This document shows positions 1 to 12,400 of a stretch of DNA of 64,000 bases, in pieces. Each line of letters begins with the position of its first letter. The first letter of the stretch is position 1. This DNA is from JACJVV01 sp047602755. Lineage in GTDB: Archaea > Nanobdellota > Nanobdellia > Woesearchaeales > JACJVV01. The notes beneath the pieces are model-generated. The model was not told the DNA's origin, did no database searches, and was given only the letters and a program-made list of their open reading frames with translations. The position numbers and the translations under genes were made by a program. The DNA lies in NCBI GenBank assembly GCA_047602755.1, contig JBLKOM010000003.1, positions 168,785-232,784 of the forward strand. Reading direction: 5' to 3'.

Positions 1-3000
1 TTTGAAGAAATATTAGTATGAATTGATGTAATATTAATATAATTATTATAGTGATATGAATCTGATAAAGTAACAGTACCTAAATTAAAGTTAGAAAGGT
101 TTAACAAAGCAGAAGCACTATTAAGTCCATAATTACTAGTTATTGTATCAATTGAAGAAATAGTCTCTAGCAAATTTATAGGAGATAAACGACGAAGATA
201 AAGATTAAGTACACTGTCTACATCATTATTAAATATAGAAGATACTTCACATCTATGAGGAAATAAAGTAATATCGCAATTTTGAGATAATACTTCTAAA
301 CCATTATTAAATATTTTTAATTCAGCTTCTAAGATATGATCGTCAGGAATAACAGAACTTTGGTTAAGAAATACATCATAAGTGATATTACTTATTGATT
401 CATTAATATTAGGATGTGATGAATTTAATTGAAGAAAGAATTCAGAGTTATAATTATCAGTATATAGCCTAATTGATAGATCATCATCATTACTTATATT
501 TAAAATTCCAGAGATAGGGTCTATAAAAATACTAGAGTAAAGAGAATTAATATTATTACTAGTAATAATATACTCTGATATTGAGGGTAATATTATGTCC
601 TCATCTATTATCTCAATTGAGGAATTATCATAATCAATTTCAATGGTAACATTTGTTTGATTAATATATAATATATCAGTTAAAGTAACTGTCAAATTTT
701 TTATTTCATCGACATATCCTTCTATACTATTAATACTTAAAGACAAAATATCAGGTGTTGAACTCAAAGAAATAGTTTTTATTTCATATATATTATCTGA
801 TTCGAATATTATTGATATATCAGCACTATCATTTAAACTATCTTTTAATAAATAGTAATCAATGGAAATATTAATTAGTTCTTGATTTAAAAAACTATCA
901 ACTAAATAATTATTATTATTAAACATTAATGTATCTGAGCTACTAATATAAGTGATATTAGTTATATTAATTTTTGATTCATTCGAATAAATAGTAATAT
1001 TAAGATTATTTATATCAAAACCTTTTGTATTATTAATAATAAAAACTCCTGTTTTTGGTTCATATAAGCGTGATGTAACATTAAATAAAGTTATAATATC
1101 AAAACTATCATAGTCAATAATTATTGGAAAAGAAAAGAAATTTGAACCATTATAAGCAGATGAAAGATTAAAACTAAGATTATCATCATATGATTGAAAT
1201 GGACTAAACTCTATTGTAAAATTAAAATAAGAATTACTAAAAATACGGGGGATAATTATTTTTGTAGAGTCCCATATAAAATCATCATTAAAATTAGATG
1301 TAATATTAACTAGATTTGCAATAGATAATATATCTAATAAATCAATCTCAATATCATTAATTGGAAAATTAAAATAGTTGAATAATGAGAAATTTATTGA
1401 ATAATTATTTTCCTCATTTAAGAATGAACTTGAAGTATTTATTAAAGTTGTAATTGTATCTTTAAAGAAAACATCAATATTAGTAGTATTTCTATTTTGT
1501 AATGTTGCTGAACATGTTATTTGATTAAGATTCGCACGTGTAGCATTAACTATGAATGATGCACTAACAGTCTCACTAGCAGCAACACCAAGTATCCTAA
1601 TGGTATTATCTCCTATAATAGTAAAATCAGTTGTTAAAGAAATATCAACAAATGTGCTAATGTCATCGTTGTTTGTAACATAACAAGTTGCATTAATATA
1701 TTCATTTAAGTAAGCACTATACAAGTCATCTTCAACTTGTGTAATATTTAAATCAATACTTACACTGAAATTTTTTGGAGAACGTTCTAAATAATTCTCA
1801 AGAATATCATAATAACTCTTAATTGCTTTATATTGTTGTAATGGATTAATACAAGTAAAATGCTGAACACTATTAGTATCAGTACCTATACAATAATCTT
1901 GGAATGAACTTTTAGGTTTATCATTAAATAAAAAATTACCAATATCAACTAGATTAACATCACTTGTATCATCTTCAAATACACCATATGCAATCCATGT
2001 AAGACTTAGCAAATTATAGAATTTATCAACAGAACAATTGCCACCATGGCATTCTGATTCTGTATCGTTAATGAAATTAATTATTCTATTTTTCGAGGTT
2101 TCATTACCAAATAAATCATATAATTTAAGAAAAGATTTAGCAACATACATATCATCAGCTAAATCATAAAGACTTTCAGATAAATTAAATAATTTAAAAT
2201 ATAATGTTTGATCACCTGTAATATCATATAGATTTCTAATTGCTGATATATACTTATATTGTTCGTGTGGACTATTACATGTAAAATTATTATCCCATAT
2301 ATTACAATCTGAGAAAGAATTACTATTTGATAAATAAACGAAATTCTTAGAATACTTAATTGGTTGATTGGATATATTAACAAAATAATAATTTGTATAT
2401 CCATAAACTAGACTCATTGCACGAAAAATGGGTGTTTTTAATATATTAGCAATATCAGCCTGATTAACACTACAAAAAAAGTCATAATTATAGGGATCGC
2501 AAGTTGAATATAAACCAGTTTGATCAATAATACTATTTGATAAACTTGTGATAAATTCTAGTAAAGAAGAGTTATAATTAGCTGCATAAGATAAACCAGC
2601 TATATAATTACCTTGCCAAAATTCATATCGACATGAAAAATCATTATTAAATATATTACAATATGATAAAGAAGGATTAGATGAAAATAATTCTAACTTA
2701 TTCTTGACATCAGGTATTGTGTTAGCATCAACAGGAATTACATGTGTAAAAACATTATTTGATTCTGGAAAACGATATCCATTATCATCTTCAAAATAAT
2801 ACTCAATTAAAACGGAATCTGTTGAGAAATCATATTCAATAATTCCATTACCTAGATTTGATAAGTTTACATAATCAAAATTTATCTGATTTGAATCTTT
2901 ATAATATAATTTAGGATTTGTAAGTATTGATGAATATTTAACATTAAAAAATAAATGTGTTTCATTTCTACCAAGATAATTATTACCATAAAAACCAATT

Positions 3001-4316
3001 GATGAATTAGGTAAAATTCTTGAACTATAATATGAGCTTAATGTAGCTAAAGCTTGATTTAGGGCAGAACTACATTGAGAATTAGCACATAAATCTAAGA
3101 TTTTTGATGATAAATTTAATATTTTATTCATCGAATAAGAATAACGTGATAAATTTACTTGCCCAATATTATCAACAGTAACTTCTAATTTATTATAACT
3201 AATAATATATGGAATGTATTTAATTAATCTAGATTGTGATAATAATTCGGTTTGAGAACAAGATGTTAAAATGCATTCATCAATTATTTTTAAAGCATAA
3301 TTCTCTGCATATAATCTATACTCTTCATTTAAAGTAATTAAATAAGCTTCTGACAAACCCATTACAAGGTCAACGGTAGATATAAAATAATCTGAGTTAT
3401 CAGTAACAAATTTTGATAAATTAGACATAATATAGTAATAATTTAGATCATTTGTATGCTTATACGCTTTTGCATAAGCTAATATCATATTACCTTGGGC
3501 TCTACTACTTTGATAACTATCACCTAAAGTATTATTTCCAATAGTACAATTAAAGTTATTTTCCCATACATTACATGTTGTTGAGTTACCTTTGACAAAG
3601 TTAATAGCATATGCTTTAAAAGAATTATTTCTAGTATAAGAGTAAGAATCGAATAATGCAGAAGAAATTAATCCTTGTCTTTCTGCTCCCTGCATATCAA
3701 AAGAGACACCACAATTATAATCATTTTCTCTATTTGGGTCACATCGATTACTACTATAAGTTGCTCCTGATGTCCAATTGTTTATTAATAAATTATAACT
3801 TAGCTCAAGATAATCATTATTTTTAGTTAAATAATGTAATAAAGCAAATCTTTTAATTTGTGAAGATTGTGTTGTTTCAGGCGTACAAATAAATTCATGA
3901 TTATTAATTACCTGGCAACCTGATGATGAATCATTTGTACCATAATTATTAATTGCTTGATCAAAAATAGGATGATTATCAGTAATTATTGTATAAAAAT
4001 AACCTTTAGATGGAATTCGCTGTGAAGTTATTGTATTATTCACATAAAAATGATAAACGCCTTGTGTTTGAATAAAATTTGCAGGAATTGTAAAATTATT
4101 TCCTTGTCCTGAAGTATTATACCACTGTAAATCATTAGGTCTTTTATAATATAACATAAAATTATTAACAGAATCATTCATTACTATTGTTATATCTTGG
4201 TATAAATTAGTACTACTTTCGACACCTATAAAACTAATTTCTGATCCTAAAACGAGTCCAGATAAAATAGGTATTAACAGAATACTAATTATTAAATGAT
4301 GTATACTTTTTACCAT
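1..4316 (-). CDS. Large secreted repeat protein, 3' end outside window
   Basis: An unbroken reading frame runs from an ATG at 4316 to the left window edge, giving at least 1438 residues with no stop. The first residues form a signal peptide (MVKSIHHLIISILLIPILSG). Residues about 130-830 contain roughly seven copies of a unit that opens with C-x(5-12)-[FY]-x-C and continues into amphipathic helices rich in Tyr and Ala, suggesting disulphide-pinned helical hairpins, perhaps an alpha/alpha-toroid or TPR-like solenoid. After that the chain becomes beta-rich, Asn/Ser/Thr-rich and dense in N-x-S/T sequons, like archaeal surface Ig-like domains. An upstream in-frame ATG at 4319 touches the GAGGT Shine-Dalgarno motif, so 4316 is the better start. 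It follows the ATPase pair on the same strand and may be co-expressed. No catalytic motif was recognised; a secreted hydrolase or an adhesin are both possible. Confidence 0.8.
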   Translation of the reverse strand, partial: MVKSIHHLIISILLIPILSGLVLGSEISFIGVESSTNLYQDITIVMNDSVNNFMLYYKRPNDLQWYNTSGQGNNFTIPANFIQTQGVYHFYVNNTITSQRIPSKGYFYTIITDNHPIFDQAINNYGTNDSSSGCQVINNHEFICTPETTQSSQIKRFALLHYLTKNNDYLELSYNLLINNWTSGATYSSNRCDPNRENDYNCGVSFDMQGAERQGLISSALFDSYSYTRNNSFKAYAINFVKGNSTTCNVWENNFNCTIGNNTLGDSYQSSRAQGNMILAYAKAYKHTNDLNYYYIMSNLSKFVTDNSDYFISTVDLVMGLSEAYLITLNEEYRLYAENYALKIIDECILTSCSQTELLSQSRLIKYIPYIISYNKLEVTVDNIGQVNLSRYSYSMNKILNLSSKILDLCANSQCSSALNQALATLSSYYSSRILPNSSIGFYGNNYLGRNETHLFFNVKYSSILTNPKLYYKDSNQINFDYVNLSNLGNGIIEYDFSTDSVLIEYYFEDDNGYRFPESNNVFTHVIPVDANTIPDVKNKLELFSSNPSLSYCNIFNNDFSCRYEFWQGNYIAGLSYAANYNSSLLEFITSLSNSIIDQTGLYSTCDPYNYDFFCSVNQADIANILKTPIFRAMSLVYGYTNYYFVNISNQPIKYSKNFVYLSNSNSFSDCNIWDNNFTCNSPHEQYKYISAIRNLYDITGDQTLYFKLFNLSESLYDLADDMYVAKSFLKLYDLFGNETSKNRIINFINDTESECHGGNCSVDKFYNLLSLTWIAYGVFEDDTSDVNLVDIGNFLFNDKPKSSFQDYCIGTDTNSVQHFTCINPLQQYKAIKSYYDILENYLERSPKNFSVSIDLNITQVEDDLYSAYLNEYINATCYVTNNDDISTFVDISLTTDFTIIGDNTIRILGVAASETVSASFIVNATRANLNQITCSATLQNRNTTNIDVFFKDTITTLINTSSSFLNEENNYSINFSLFNYFNFPINDIEIDLLDILSIANLVNITSNFNDDFIWDSTKIIIPRIFSNSYFNFTIEFSPFQSYDDNLSFNLSSAYNGSNFFSFPIIIDYDSFDIITLFNVTSRLYEPKTGVFIINNTKGFDINNLNITIYSNESKINITNITYISSSDTLMFNNNNYLVDSFLNQELINISIDYYLLKDSLNDSADISIIFESDNIYEIKTISLSSTPDILSLSINSIEGYVDEIKNLTVTLTDILYINQTNVTIEIDYDNSSIEIIDEDIILPSISEYIITSNNINSLYSSIFIDPISGILNISNDDDLSIRLYTDNYNSEFFLQLNSSHPNINESISNITYDVFLNQSSVIPDDHILEAELKIFNNGLEVLSQNCDITLFPHRCEVSSIFNNDVDSVLNLYLRRLSPINLLETISSIDTITSNYGLNSASALLNLSNFNLGTVTLSDSYHYNNYINITSIHTNISS

Positions 4317-4340
4317 CATACCTCTTTTTTGTAATTATTT

Positions 4341-4426
4341 TTGTTTTAAATTATAGTTTGTTCCAAACTTTTGTTTTAAACTATATTTTGTTTTAAGTTT
4401 TCTTTAAAAATTTAGTCTTGTTTTAA
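4341..4426. repeat. Four TTGTTTTAA direct repeats in the intergenic gap
   Basis: The 9-mer TTGTTTTAA occurs at 4341, 4371, 4388 and 4418, giving start-to-start spacings of 30, 17 and 30. A 6-bp hairpin (agtttg/caaact, 4355-4369) lies between the first two copies. The block sits before the secreted-protein gene. It may be an operator array or only AT-rich simple sequence. Confidence 0.4.
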
Positions 4427-4450
4427 TTTTTTTAATAAAAATTAAGTATA

Positions 4451-6445
4451 TTATTTTAATTTTTCAGTTAATGATTGAAGATATATTTCAACAATCTTAA
4501 ATTTACCTTCTTTAAGTTTATTATAAGCAAGACTGTAATCCATTTCTAAATCTTCTTTTGTACTTGTATCTGATATTTTATTTATCTTTTCTTTGATTTC
4601 TTTTAATTTTGATATATATTTATCATATAATTTTAGATCACTCTCAGAAAGCTTAGGAGGATTATGTAAAGGTGGCCTAAACCCAATAAACCATGGTTTT
4701 GCATTATTATATTTTGGATTTTGTACCAATGCTACACCTATACCCATACGTGTTATTCTTTTCGAATAATCAGCACCATATTTTTTTGAGATTTTATTTA
4801 TATCTGACATGTTTTTTGTGTTTAACTGAACTTCAGTAAGGATATTACCACCGATTACTTCTTTAAAATCGGAACTTACTTGTGATGCCATAACTAAACC
4901 AATACCCCACTTCCTAAATTCACGACAAGCTTTTGTAAGTGCAGAGTATCCTGATCCATCTATTGATTTATCAAGAAGACGATGAACTTCGTCAAAAACA
5001 ACAACTAATTTAAGATTAGAACTTTCTTCCCAATGCTTTGCAAATAATTTATCAATTATTTTTGTGACTGCTTTATTGTATTGTGAAATTGAAAGACTAG
5101 ATAAATTAAAAATTGTTGCTTCTCCATTATTAAGATATTCTTCAAACTCAACTTCAAATTTATCATCTTTTGGATTAAATATTATTCCTTTGTAACTTTT
5201 AGTATCATCTTTACTTAATCCAAATTTTGAGTAATGTTGCATAATATTATTATCTTTTAATGGACTTAATAAACCAGTCCATTGAGCAGTAGGATCAAAA
5301 ATAACTACTGGAATCTTTTTTTCTAATGCTTCTTCAACAATTATACTTGAAGCTACTGATTTTCCACTACCTGTACTACCTGCAACTAACATATGTGTAG
5401 TTAAATCATAAGTATCAAAAAAAGCATCATGAATAGTATCAGCAATTTTACCAACTTTTAAGGAACTATTTGATTTAGAAGGTAATAGTTTAAAATTAGG
5501 TAAAAGATATCTTCTTTTAGATAATCTTTTTTGCTGTATAAAGAAATATAACTTAATTAAAAAATATGTCAAAGGTAGTCCAATCAAAATAATTAAAAAT
5601 AATCTAAAATATAAGTATGAGAATAATGACTGTTGAATAGAAATTATTTGTGAAATCTCTTGCGTATTATCACCATCATTTATTATCATTTTAAGTGATA
5701 GATCACCAAAATAATAATTTGTTTTCAGATAATCATTTATTTTGAAAGAATCTAGCAATTCAAATCTTCGACCAGATACATCATATTTTTCATATATTAC
5801 ATACTCATTTTGATCTGAATCTATCAACAAAATTCTTACTGTTGCGTCATTTACTAAGTAAGAGAAATAGACATATGCACGATATACTACTGGTTTTACA
5901 GTACTTAGTTGTGAAGATAAGATATGTAATTTTGGTAACGCAAAATTTGTATCTTGACTAATTATATTTATAATATATGGTATGACCTTTACTTCATTGT
6001 TATTTGAAACTTCAATATTTCCATTGTAAATACCTCCCATATCTTCAAAAGCAGAGAAAGTTATTTCTAAAAATCTTGAAGAATCAGCATCTATAAATAC
6101 AGCACTAGCATCAATATCTACAATGGAGTTATTATCTACTATTATATTATAAATTTGAGATTCTAATTCATATGAATTAATAATTAGCCTTTGAGTAAAA
6201 GAAGAATTTTTATAAACATACATATCAGGAATTTCTAGACCTGCATTAAATGAAATACCTCTACAATCAATAGGGCAATTGTCAATATTTTCACCTATAG
6301 AACAAATACCATCACCACATATTATCTCAACAATACTCCCATCTGGTGAAATATAATATCCTATTTGAGCAAATGCTAAAGAAGATAATAATAGAATTAA
6401 AATAGGAAGAATAAATATTCTATTTTTACCTTGGAAATATCTCAT
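4451..6445 (-). CDS. Membrane-anchored HerA/FtsK-like ATPase with extracellular domain (mini-paralog of giant protein)
   Basis: A 664-residue protein with the same layout as the last ~800 residues of the giant protein upstream. Residues 1-27 form a signal peptide. A Cys motif CGDGIC...NCPIDC lies at 43-61. An extracellular beta domain follows to about 275, then a membrane helix at about 279-304, then a cytoplasmic ATPase. Walker A is GSTGSGKS at 356-363 (5357-5380), and Walker B is VVVFDEVH near 484. Further shared blocks are DPTAQWTGLLSPLKDN, ACREFRKWGIGLVMASQ and LVQNPK. This is the HerA/DUF87 branch of hexameric FtsK-HerA motors, which usually move DNA or protein. The gene starts 5 bases after the giant gene's stop and has a GAGG motif 10 bases before its ATG, so co-transcription is likely. 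It lacks the Lys/Asn-rich tail and final helical module of the giant protein. The ATPase parts are so alike that a duplication is the simplest origin. Confidence 0.88.
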   Translation of the reverse strand: MRYFQGKNRIFILPILILLLSSLAFAQIGYYISPDGSIVEIICGDGICSIGENIDNCPIDCRGISFNAGLEIPDMYVYKNSSFTQRLIINSYELESQIYNIIVDNNSIVDIDASAVFIDADSSRFLEITFSAFEDMGGIYNGNIEVSNNNEVKVIPYIINIISQDTNFALPKLHILSSQLSTVKPVVYRAYVYFSYLVNDATVRILLIDSDQNEYVIYEKYDVSGRRFELLDSFKINDYLKTNYYFGDLSLKMIINDGDNTQEISQIISIQQSLFSYLYFRLFLIILIGLPLTYFLIKLYFFIQQKRLSKRRYLLPNFKLLPSKSNSSLKVGKIADTIHDAFFDTYDLTTHMLVAGSTGSGKSVASSIIVEEALEKKIPVVIFDPTAQWTGLLSPLKDNNIMQHYSKFGLSKDDTKSYKGIIFNPKDDKFEVEFEEYLNNGEATIFNLSSLSISQYNKAVTKIIDKLFAKHWEESSNLKLVVVFDEVHRLLDKSIDGSGYSALTKACREFRKWGIGLVMASQVSSDFKEVIGGNILTEVQLNTKNMSDINKISKKYGADYSKRITRMGIGVALVQNPKYNNAKPWFIGFRPPLHNPPKLSESDLKLYDKYISKLKEIKEKINKISDTSTKEDLEMDYSLAYNKLKEGKFKIVEIYLQSLTEKLK

Positions 6446-6450
6446 TTTTG

Positions 6451-9400
6451 TTATTTCCTCTGCTTTGAATAAATAATAGCATCATCAATAACTTTTTTAC
6501 TAATTTTATTTTTTATTAAATAATTTTTTATTTGAGTAATAGTATAACCTTTTTTTGTATTTCTATCAATGTATTCTGATATTTCTTTAACATTACTTTT
6601 ATTAGTTATACCATTTTTACTTTCATTAGGTAAGTTTTTATTGAGATTAGATTTATTATTATCAGTATCTTTTAATAAGTTGGTATTTTTATTTAAAATT
6701 TCTTTATTTTTTATTTTATTATTCTCACTAATAACTTGGCTATTAGATACATTTTTACTTTTTTGCTCTAATTTTTTTTTAATATTATTCTTCGCATTTG
6801 ATTCGGCTTTTTCATAATTTGGTAATTTCTCAAGTGATTGTTTTAATTCATCGATATAAATATCTACAATCTTAAAATTACCTTCTTTTAATTTATTAGA
6901 AGCAAGAGTATAGTCTAATTCATAATCTGATACATTTACATTCATAACTTTTAACTCTTCTAAAATTAGTTTAAAGAATTTTAACTTATCAGTAAACAAT
7001 TGATATTTCTGTAAATCTTCTTCAGATAGTTTATGAGGGTCATGCTGTGGTGGTCTAAATTCAATGAACCAAGGTTTACCTTTATTATGTTTAGGTTGTT
7101 GTACAAGTGCTATACCTACTCCTTGTCTTGTAACACGTGATGAATATTCAACACCATATTTACTTTCAATTTTATTTATATCCTCTAAATTCTTGGTATT
7201 TAATTGCATCTCAGTTAATACATTACCTTCAATAGCTTCTTTAAAATCTGAATTAACTTGTGACGCCATAACTAATCCAATTCCCCATTTTCTAAATTCA
7301 CGACAAGCTTTAATTAATGATTCATACCCACCACTTTTAGCTGCAGGATCTAATAATCTGTGAACTTCATCAAACACCACAACTAATTTTAATGTGGTAC
7401 TTTCTTCCCAATGTTGATTAAACATAGTATCTATTATTTTTTTAACAGAACTATCATATTGTGATGTTGTTAATCCTGATAAATTAAAGACTGTTGCCTC
7501 TCCAGGCGTCATGTAATCTTTAAAGTCTAATTCAAAATTATCATCTTTTGGTGTGAATATTAACCCTTTATATGCTCTTGCATCGTCTGCATTCATATTA
7601 AATTTACTATAAGATTTCATAATTCTGTTATCTTTTAATGGACTTAATAATCCAGTCCATTGGGCTGTAGGATCAAATACTACAGCAGGAATATTATTAT
7701 TAAGAGCTTCTTCTACAACTATACTTGCAGTAACTGATTTACCACTACCAGTACTTCCTGCAACTAATGCGTGTGTTGTTAAATCTTCAGATTCTAAATA
7801 AGCTATTTTATCAGTTCCACCTATTTTACCAACTTTAAAAGCAATTTTTCCTTTAATTTGCCTAGGTAAATCATTCAGATTAGGAACAATATACCTTTGG
7901 TTCTGACGCATATATGATGAATATTTATAATAACCATAAAGTAACATGCCTGATATTGCAATTAAGAATAATACAAACATACTTAATCTAAAATAGAAAT
8001 TAGCAAAAATATTTTCTTTAACACTAAATTGAGTTATTTGATCAGATTTAATATCATTATAAATAACCGATACTGTTAAAGCATAATCTCCTTCCATAAC
8101 TTCTTTATTTGTTGGATTAAATAATTTTGATAAAAATGATCTTTGGTTTTCAATTAATCTTTGTTCTTCATCTAATAATGAGATTGTTCTCTCAAGATTT
8201 GCAATTCTATTAAACAATAATTCTTCAGATGAAAAATAAACATTTTGAATATCACCATCTGGGAGTATAAAATCTACTGAGTACTCAATTGTAATCATAT
8301 TATTAAGAAGTATATCATTTCTTAATGCAATCATAGCATTAGCGTCTTCACCAGGATTTAATTGATTTTTTGATAATATAGTATTAATATCAAATAATAA
8401 ATCAGAATGATCAGCAATGTGAAGTGTAACTAATTTTTGTGAATCAGGACCTGCACCATACATATATACATAACTAGTTATTAACTGTTTTCTAGCATTC
8501 TCAGGGATTGTTATTGTTACAGGTATTGATCTTTTTTGATATGGGCCTAAGTTAAATTGTGGCTCTGCAAAAGAAACATAATTAGCTAATTCTAAGTTTT
8601 TGAATTCAAATACAATTGTAGTTGAACTATCAATTTTACTTTCAAACTCAACAAATGTTTGAATTGTTGTTCCTGGTAATAAAACACTATGCTCAATATT
8701 ACTGAAATTTATTAATACTGGTTCAGGACTACAATCAATTGGACAGTTAAATTGGTTTTCACCAAGTTCACATATATTATTACCACACTCTGAAGTTATA
8801 ATAAATCTACTTTCATTAAATGCATCAGGATAAACAAATATTTGTTCAGTTATTACTGTAGGCACTGGTGAAGAACCACTACTACCACCACTTCCACCAC
8901 TACTTGGAGTTCCAGGTGTTGTTGGAGGCTGAGTTGAAGCACCATCATCATCATCAGAACCACTATCACCTTCATCAGGCATTCCTTCATCATCACCAAT
9001 AATTCCACTGCCAGATAAATCTTTTTCAACAACAATAAATGATGAAGTTGAAGGAACATAAGCAGTAATAATATAATTTATTTCATCTATTGAATAATTA
9101 GTTAATTGTTTCCAGTCTGAAGATGAACAATTTGATATATTAAATGTCGGACAATAATAAATTCTCATTGAACTAATATTAGGACTATATGAATTTTCAT
9201 CTAAATTCTTTAACTTATTAACTAAACTAGAGATATTAAATATAATCTGGACTGTGTCATAGTTTAATAAATAATTTTTAATTGATACGCCACCATAACC
9301 AAATGAATCATAACCATTTGGAGATATTGTATTATTAGGATAATTTAAAGATAATATATCAAATAAATCAATAATAATGGACTGATTAATAGTATTATTT

Positions 9401-12400
9401 ACAATATTAAACTCTGCATTCTTGAATAATATTTTAACATTTTGTCTTACCTCCTCTGCACCTGATATTAATATCTCAGAATCTACATTATAAAGTAAAT
9501 CATAAGAAGTATTTATGATCGTTTCATTTAATTCTTGTGAACGATTTACTTCAATAATTTTAGATGTTTGAAGAACATCTAAACGTGAATCTAAATCAGA
9601 TGCCGATTGTGATAATTCAAATAAAACATTAATATCATAATCTGGATTTGATAATTGACCAGTTAACTTAGCTAATGAATTTACATTAAATAATGATAAT
9701 GCTGTTCCCTTATTAGATGAATTATCTTTAGCAGATAACAAAGATAAATATCTACCTGAACTTGTTGTAAAGTTTTTAGTAAAATTATAATAATCCACCA
9801 TATCCTCATAGTCTAGAGACATATTTGTAATATTATTAATTAATATTCCTGATAATGAATATGTTAAATTAATAGGATTACTTGCGTTAATTGTTAAGTT
9901 AATGGAATTAGCTGAGACTTGGTATTGTAAATTTCTCATATTTATTTGTGAATCATATAAAATACCCATATCAGAAATATTTATTTTTCCAGGATAAAGC
10001 ATCTCAAATCCAATAGGTATATTACAATATTCTACTTTATTCAAGTCAATTATTACATTACCATTTAGCAAATAATTTTTGTCGACATTAAAGAAATCTC
10101 TTATATTATTAAACATAAATTGATTGTTAGATTTACAATTATTTGAGATATATAAATTCATTTGGTCAATTATTTTTTTTGAAATTATACCTCTACTTTG
10201 ATTTAACTCTCCTGGATGACTAAATTCAACATTTCCATAACTACCATCTAATCTTCTAAACCTATTATTACCAACATCAACTACAATATCACGTGGATTA
10301 AGTTCATCAAATGTTTCTTGGAAACTATGATATTGCCATTGTCCATTCCAAGAAGGAGATGTTAATGTATACAAGAAATTTGTACTAATATCACTTAAAA
10401 TAATACTATAATTTGTACCATTATAATATAAACTTACGTCTGATGGATTTATAACTATATTACTAGATACTTGACTAGCAATACTAGGTAATGAAATCTC
10501 AACTAAATTTGGTACTATAGTTGATATCCCATTTGTTATATCAAGTAAATATAACATTGAGTGAGACTTATCAACCATAACCATTATATCACGAGTCTCT
10601 GCACCAACAGTAATATTGAATATTCTTATTTTTGATATTAAAGGTTTCATTTGAGGTGGAGTAAATAAATCCTCAATAATAATTGATGAATTAACAATAA
10701 AATCAGTTGAATTAAGAATAATTGAGTTTATTGTACTCATATTTTTATTATTATCTAAAAGATAATATAAGTCTGAGTTTGGTGCATAGCTAATTGATAT
10801 AGGATTTACAAAAATAGGATTGTTATTTGAATCAAGATCAATTCTTTTTATTTCATTATAATTCTGTGTCCCTCTAGTTACAAGTATAACTGATTTTTGA
10901 TTAGTATTAACTATTACTCCTGTTGATGCAGTAAATATTGCATCATCTGGTCTAAATAAAGAAATAGGAGTTCCAGATGGATAAGTAATATTATGTGTCA
11001 ATATTATATTTTTTGAATTATTTGTATTAATATTATAAGTTTTTATTCTACCATTATGCTTATCAACTACAGATAATAAATTATCACTAACGTGTAAACT
11101 TACAGGATATGAATAACGAGATGGTGAATCTCCTCTTACACCACCTATTCTTTGAACAATATTATAGTTAAAAGAATTAGTATTAATATCTGATTGAAGA
11201 ACAAACAAAGATGATAATTCTTTATCAAGTGCTGCTAAATATATTTTATCTGGCGTTTGATTTAATATAACAACTGACTCAAATTTGACAAATTCTAAAT
11301 GTTCAGGAACAGGAGTCATATTAAAGAATAGATCAACTATAGTACTATTTTTAGGTACAGAAACCCAAATTAAATCATTTCGTGATAATAATGAATTATT
11401 AACAATCATATTATTGTGCATAAATTCATATTCAAATCCAAGATAATTTTGAGAATTATAAATTTCATTTTCATTTGCAGTTATATTGATCTTAGCAAAT
11501 AAATTGTTATTTCCTGATAAAATTTCTTCCCTGAGTTCAAGTTTGTATGTGAAATTATTAAAATTAATATTATTAGGTATTATATCATTTGAAGTATTTG
11601 AATCATTAGAAATATTATCAGTTAGAGTAATATTTCTATAAATAATTGGAACAGTAAATAATAAATCAGCACTTAAATCAATAAGTTTTTGATTGTTTAA
11701 TAAGCTAATATTATTCAATGATATGGAATAATTATCATTAGAAGGACCAATAGAATCAAAACTATAATTATTTGAAGTATAATTAATATTATCAGAAAAT
11801 GTAACATTATTAATATTTTCAATTAAGCCATAAAATAATTCTGCATCAGTAACATTATTGATATCTTTTATTATTGATGTTACATTAACTAACTCAGTGA
11901 TATTATTTGTATCATTATATAATGTAAAATCAACTGATACAATTTCAGGACCAACATAATCAGAATAATTAATATTACCTATTACAATCAAAGAAGTACC
12001 AATTGGCTTAAATCCAAGTGTATCTGATAATCTAGGTGTTATTTGTAAAGATATATTAGGTAGTTGAAACTCATCTAATAAAATAGGTGATATACATTTA
12101 ATATTTACAGTAACATTATTAATATTATTACTTAATGCTTTACTAATAGTTTTACATCTTCTAAATTCATAATCAGATAAGTAATTAACATTTAAAATCT
12201 CATTAAGAGTATTATTAAATGAGATTATATAATTAGAGTCAATAAGTAATTCATTGTTATTATCAGAGAGTACATCTACTGAAATATTTAATAATTGCTC
12301 TGGTTTTACTATTAAAGGATATGAACCAGTACTATTTCTTATATCTGTAATACTTGCTTGATAATTTCTATTTATTATAATAAAAGGTCTAGTGAATACT

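Noticed and set aside
2159..2404. 81-codon minus-strand frame
   Set aside because: Lies inside the long secreted-protein frame in another phase; composition is Ile/Tyr noise.
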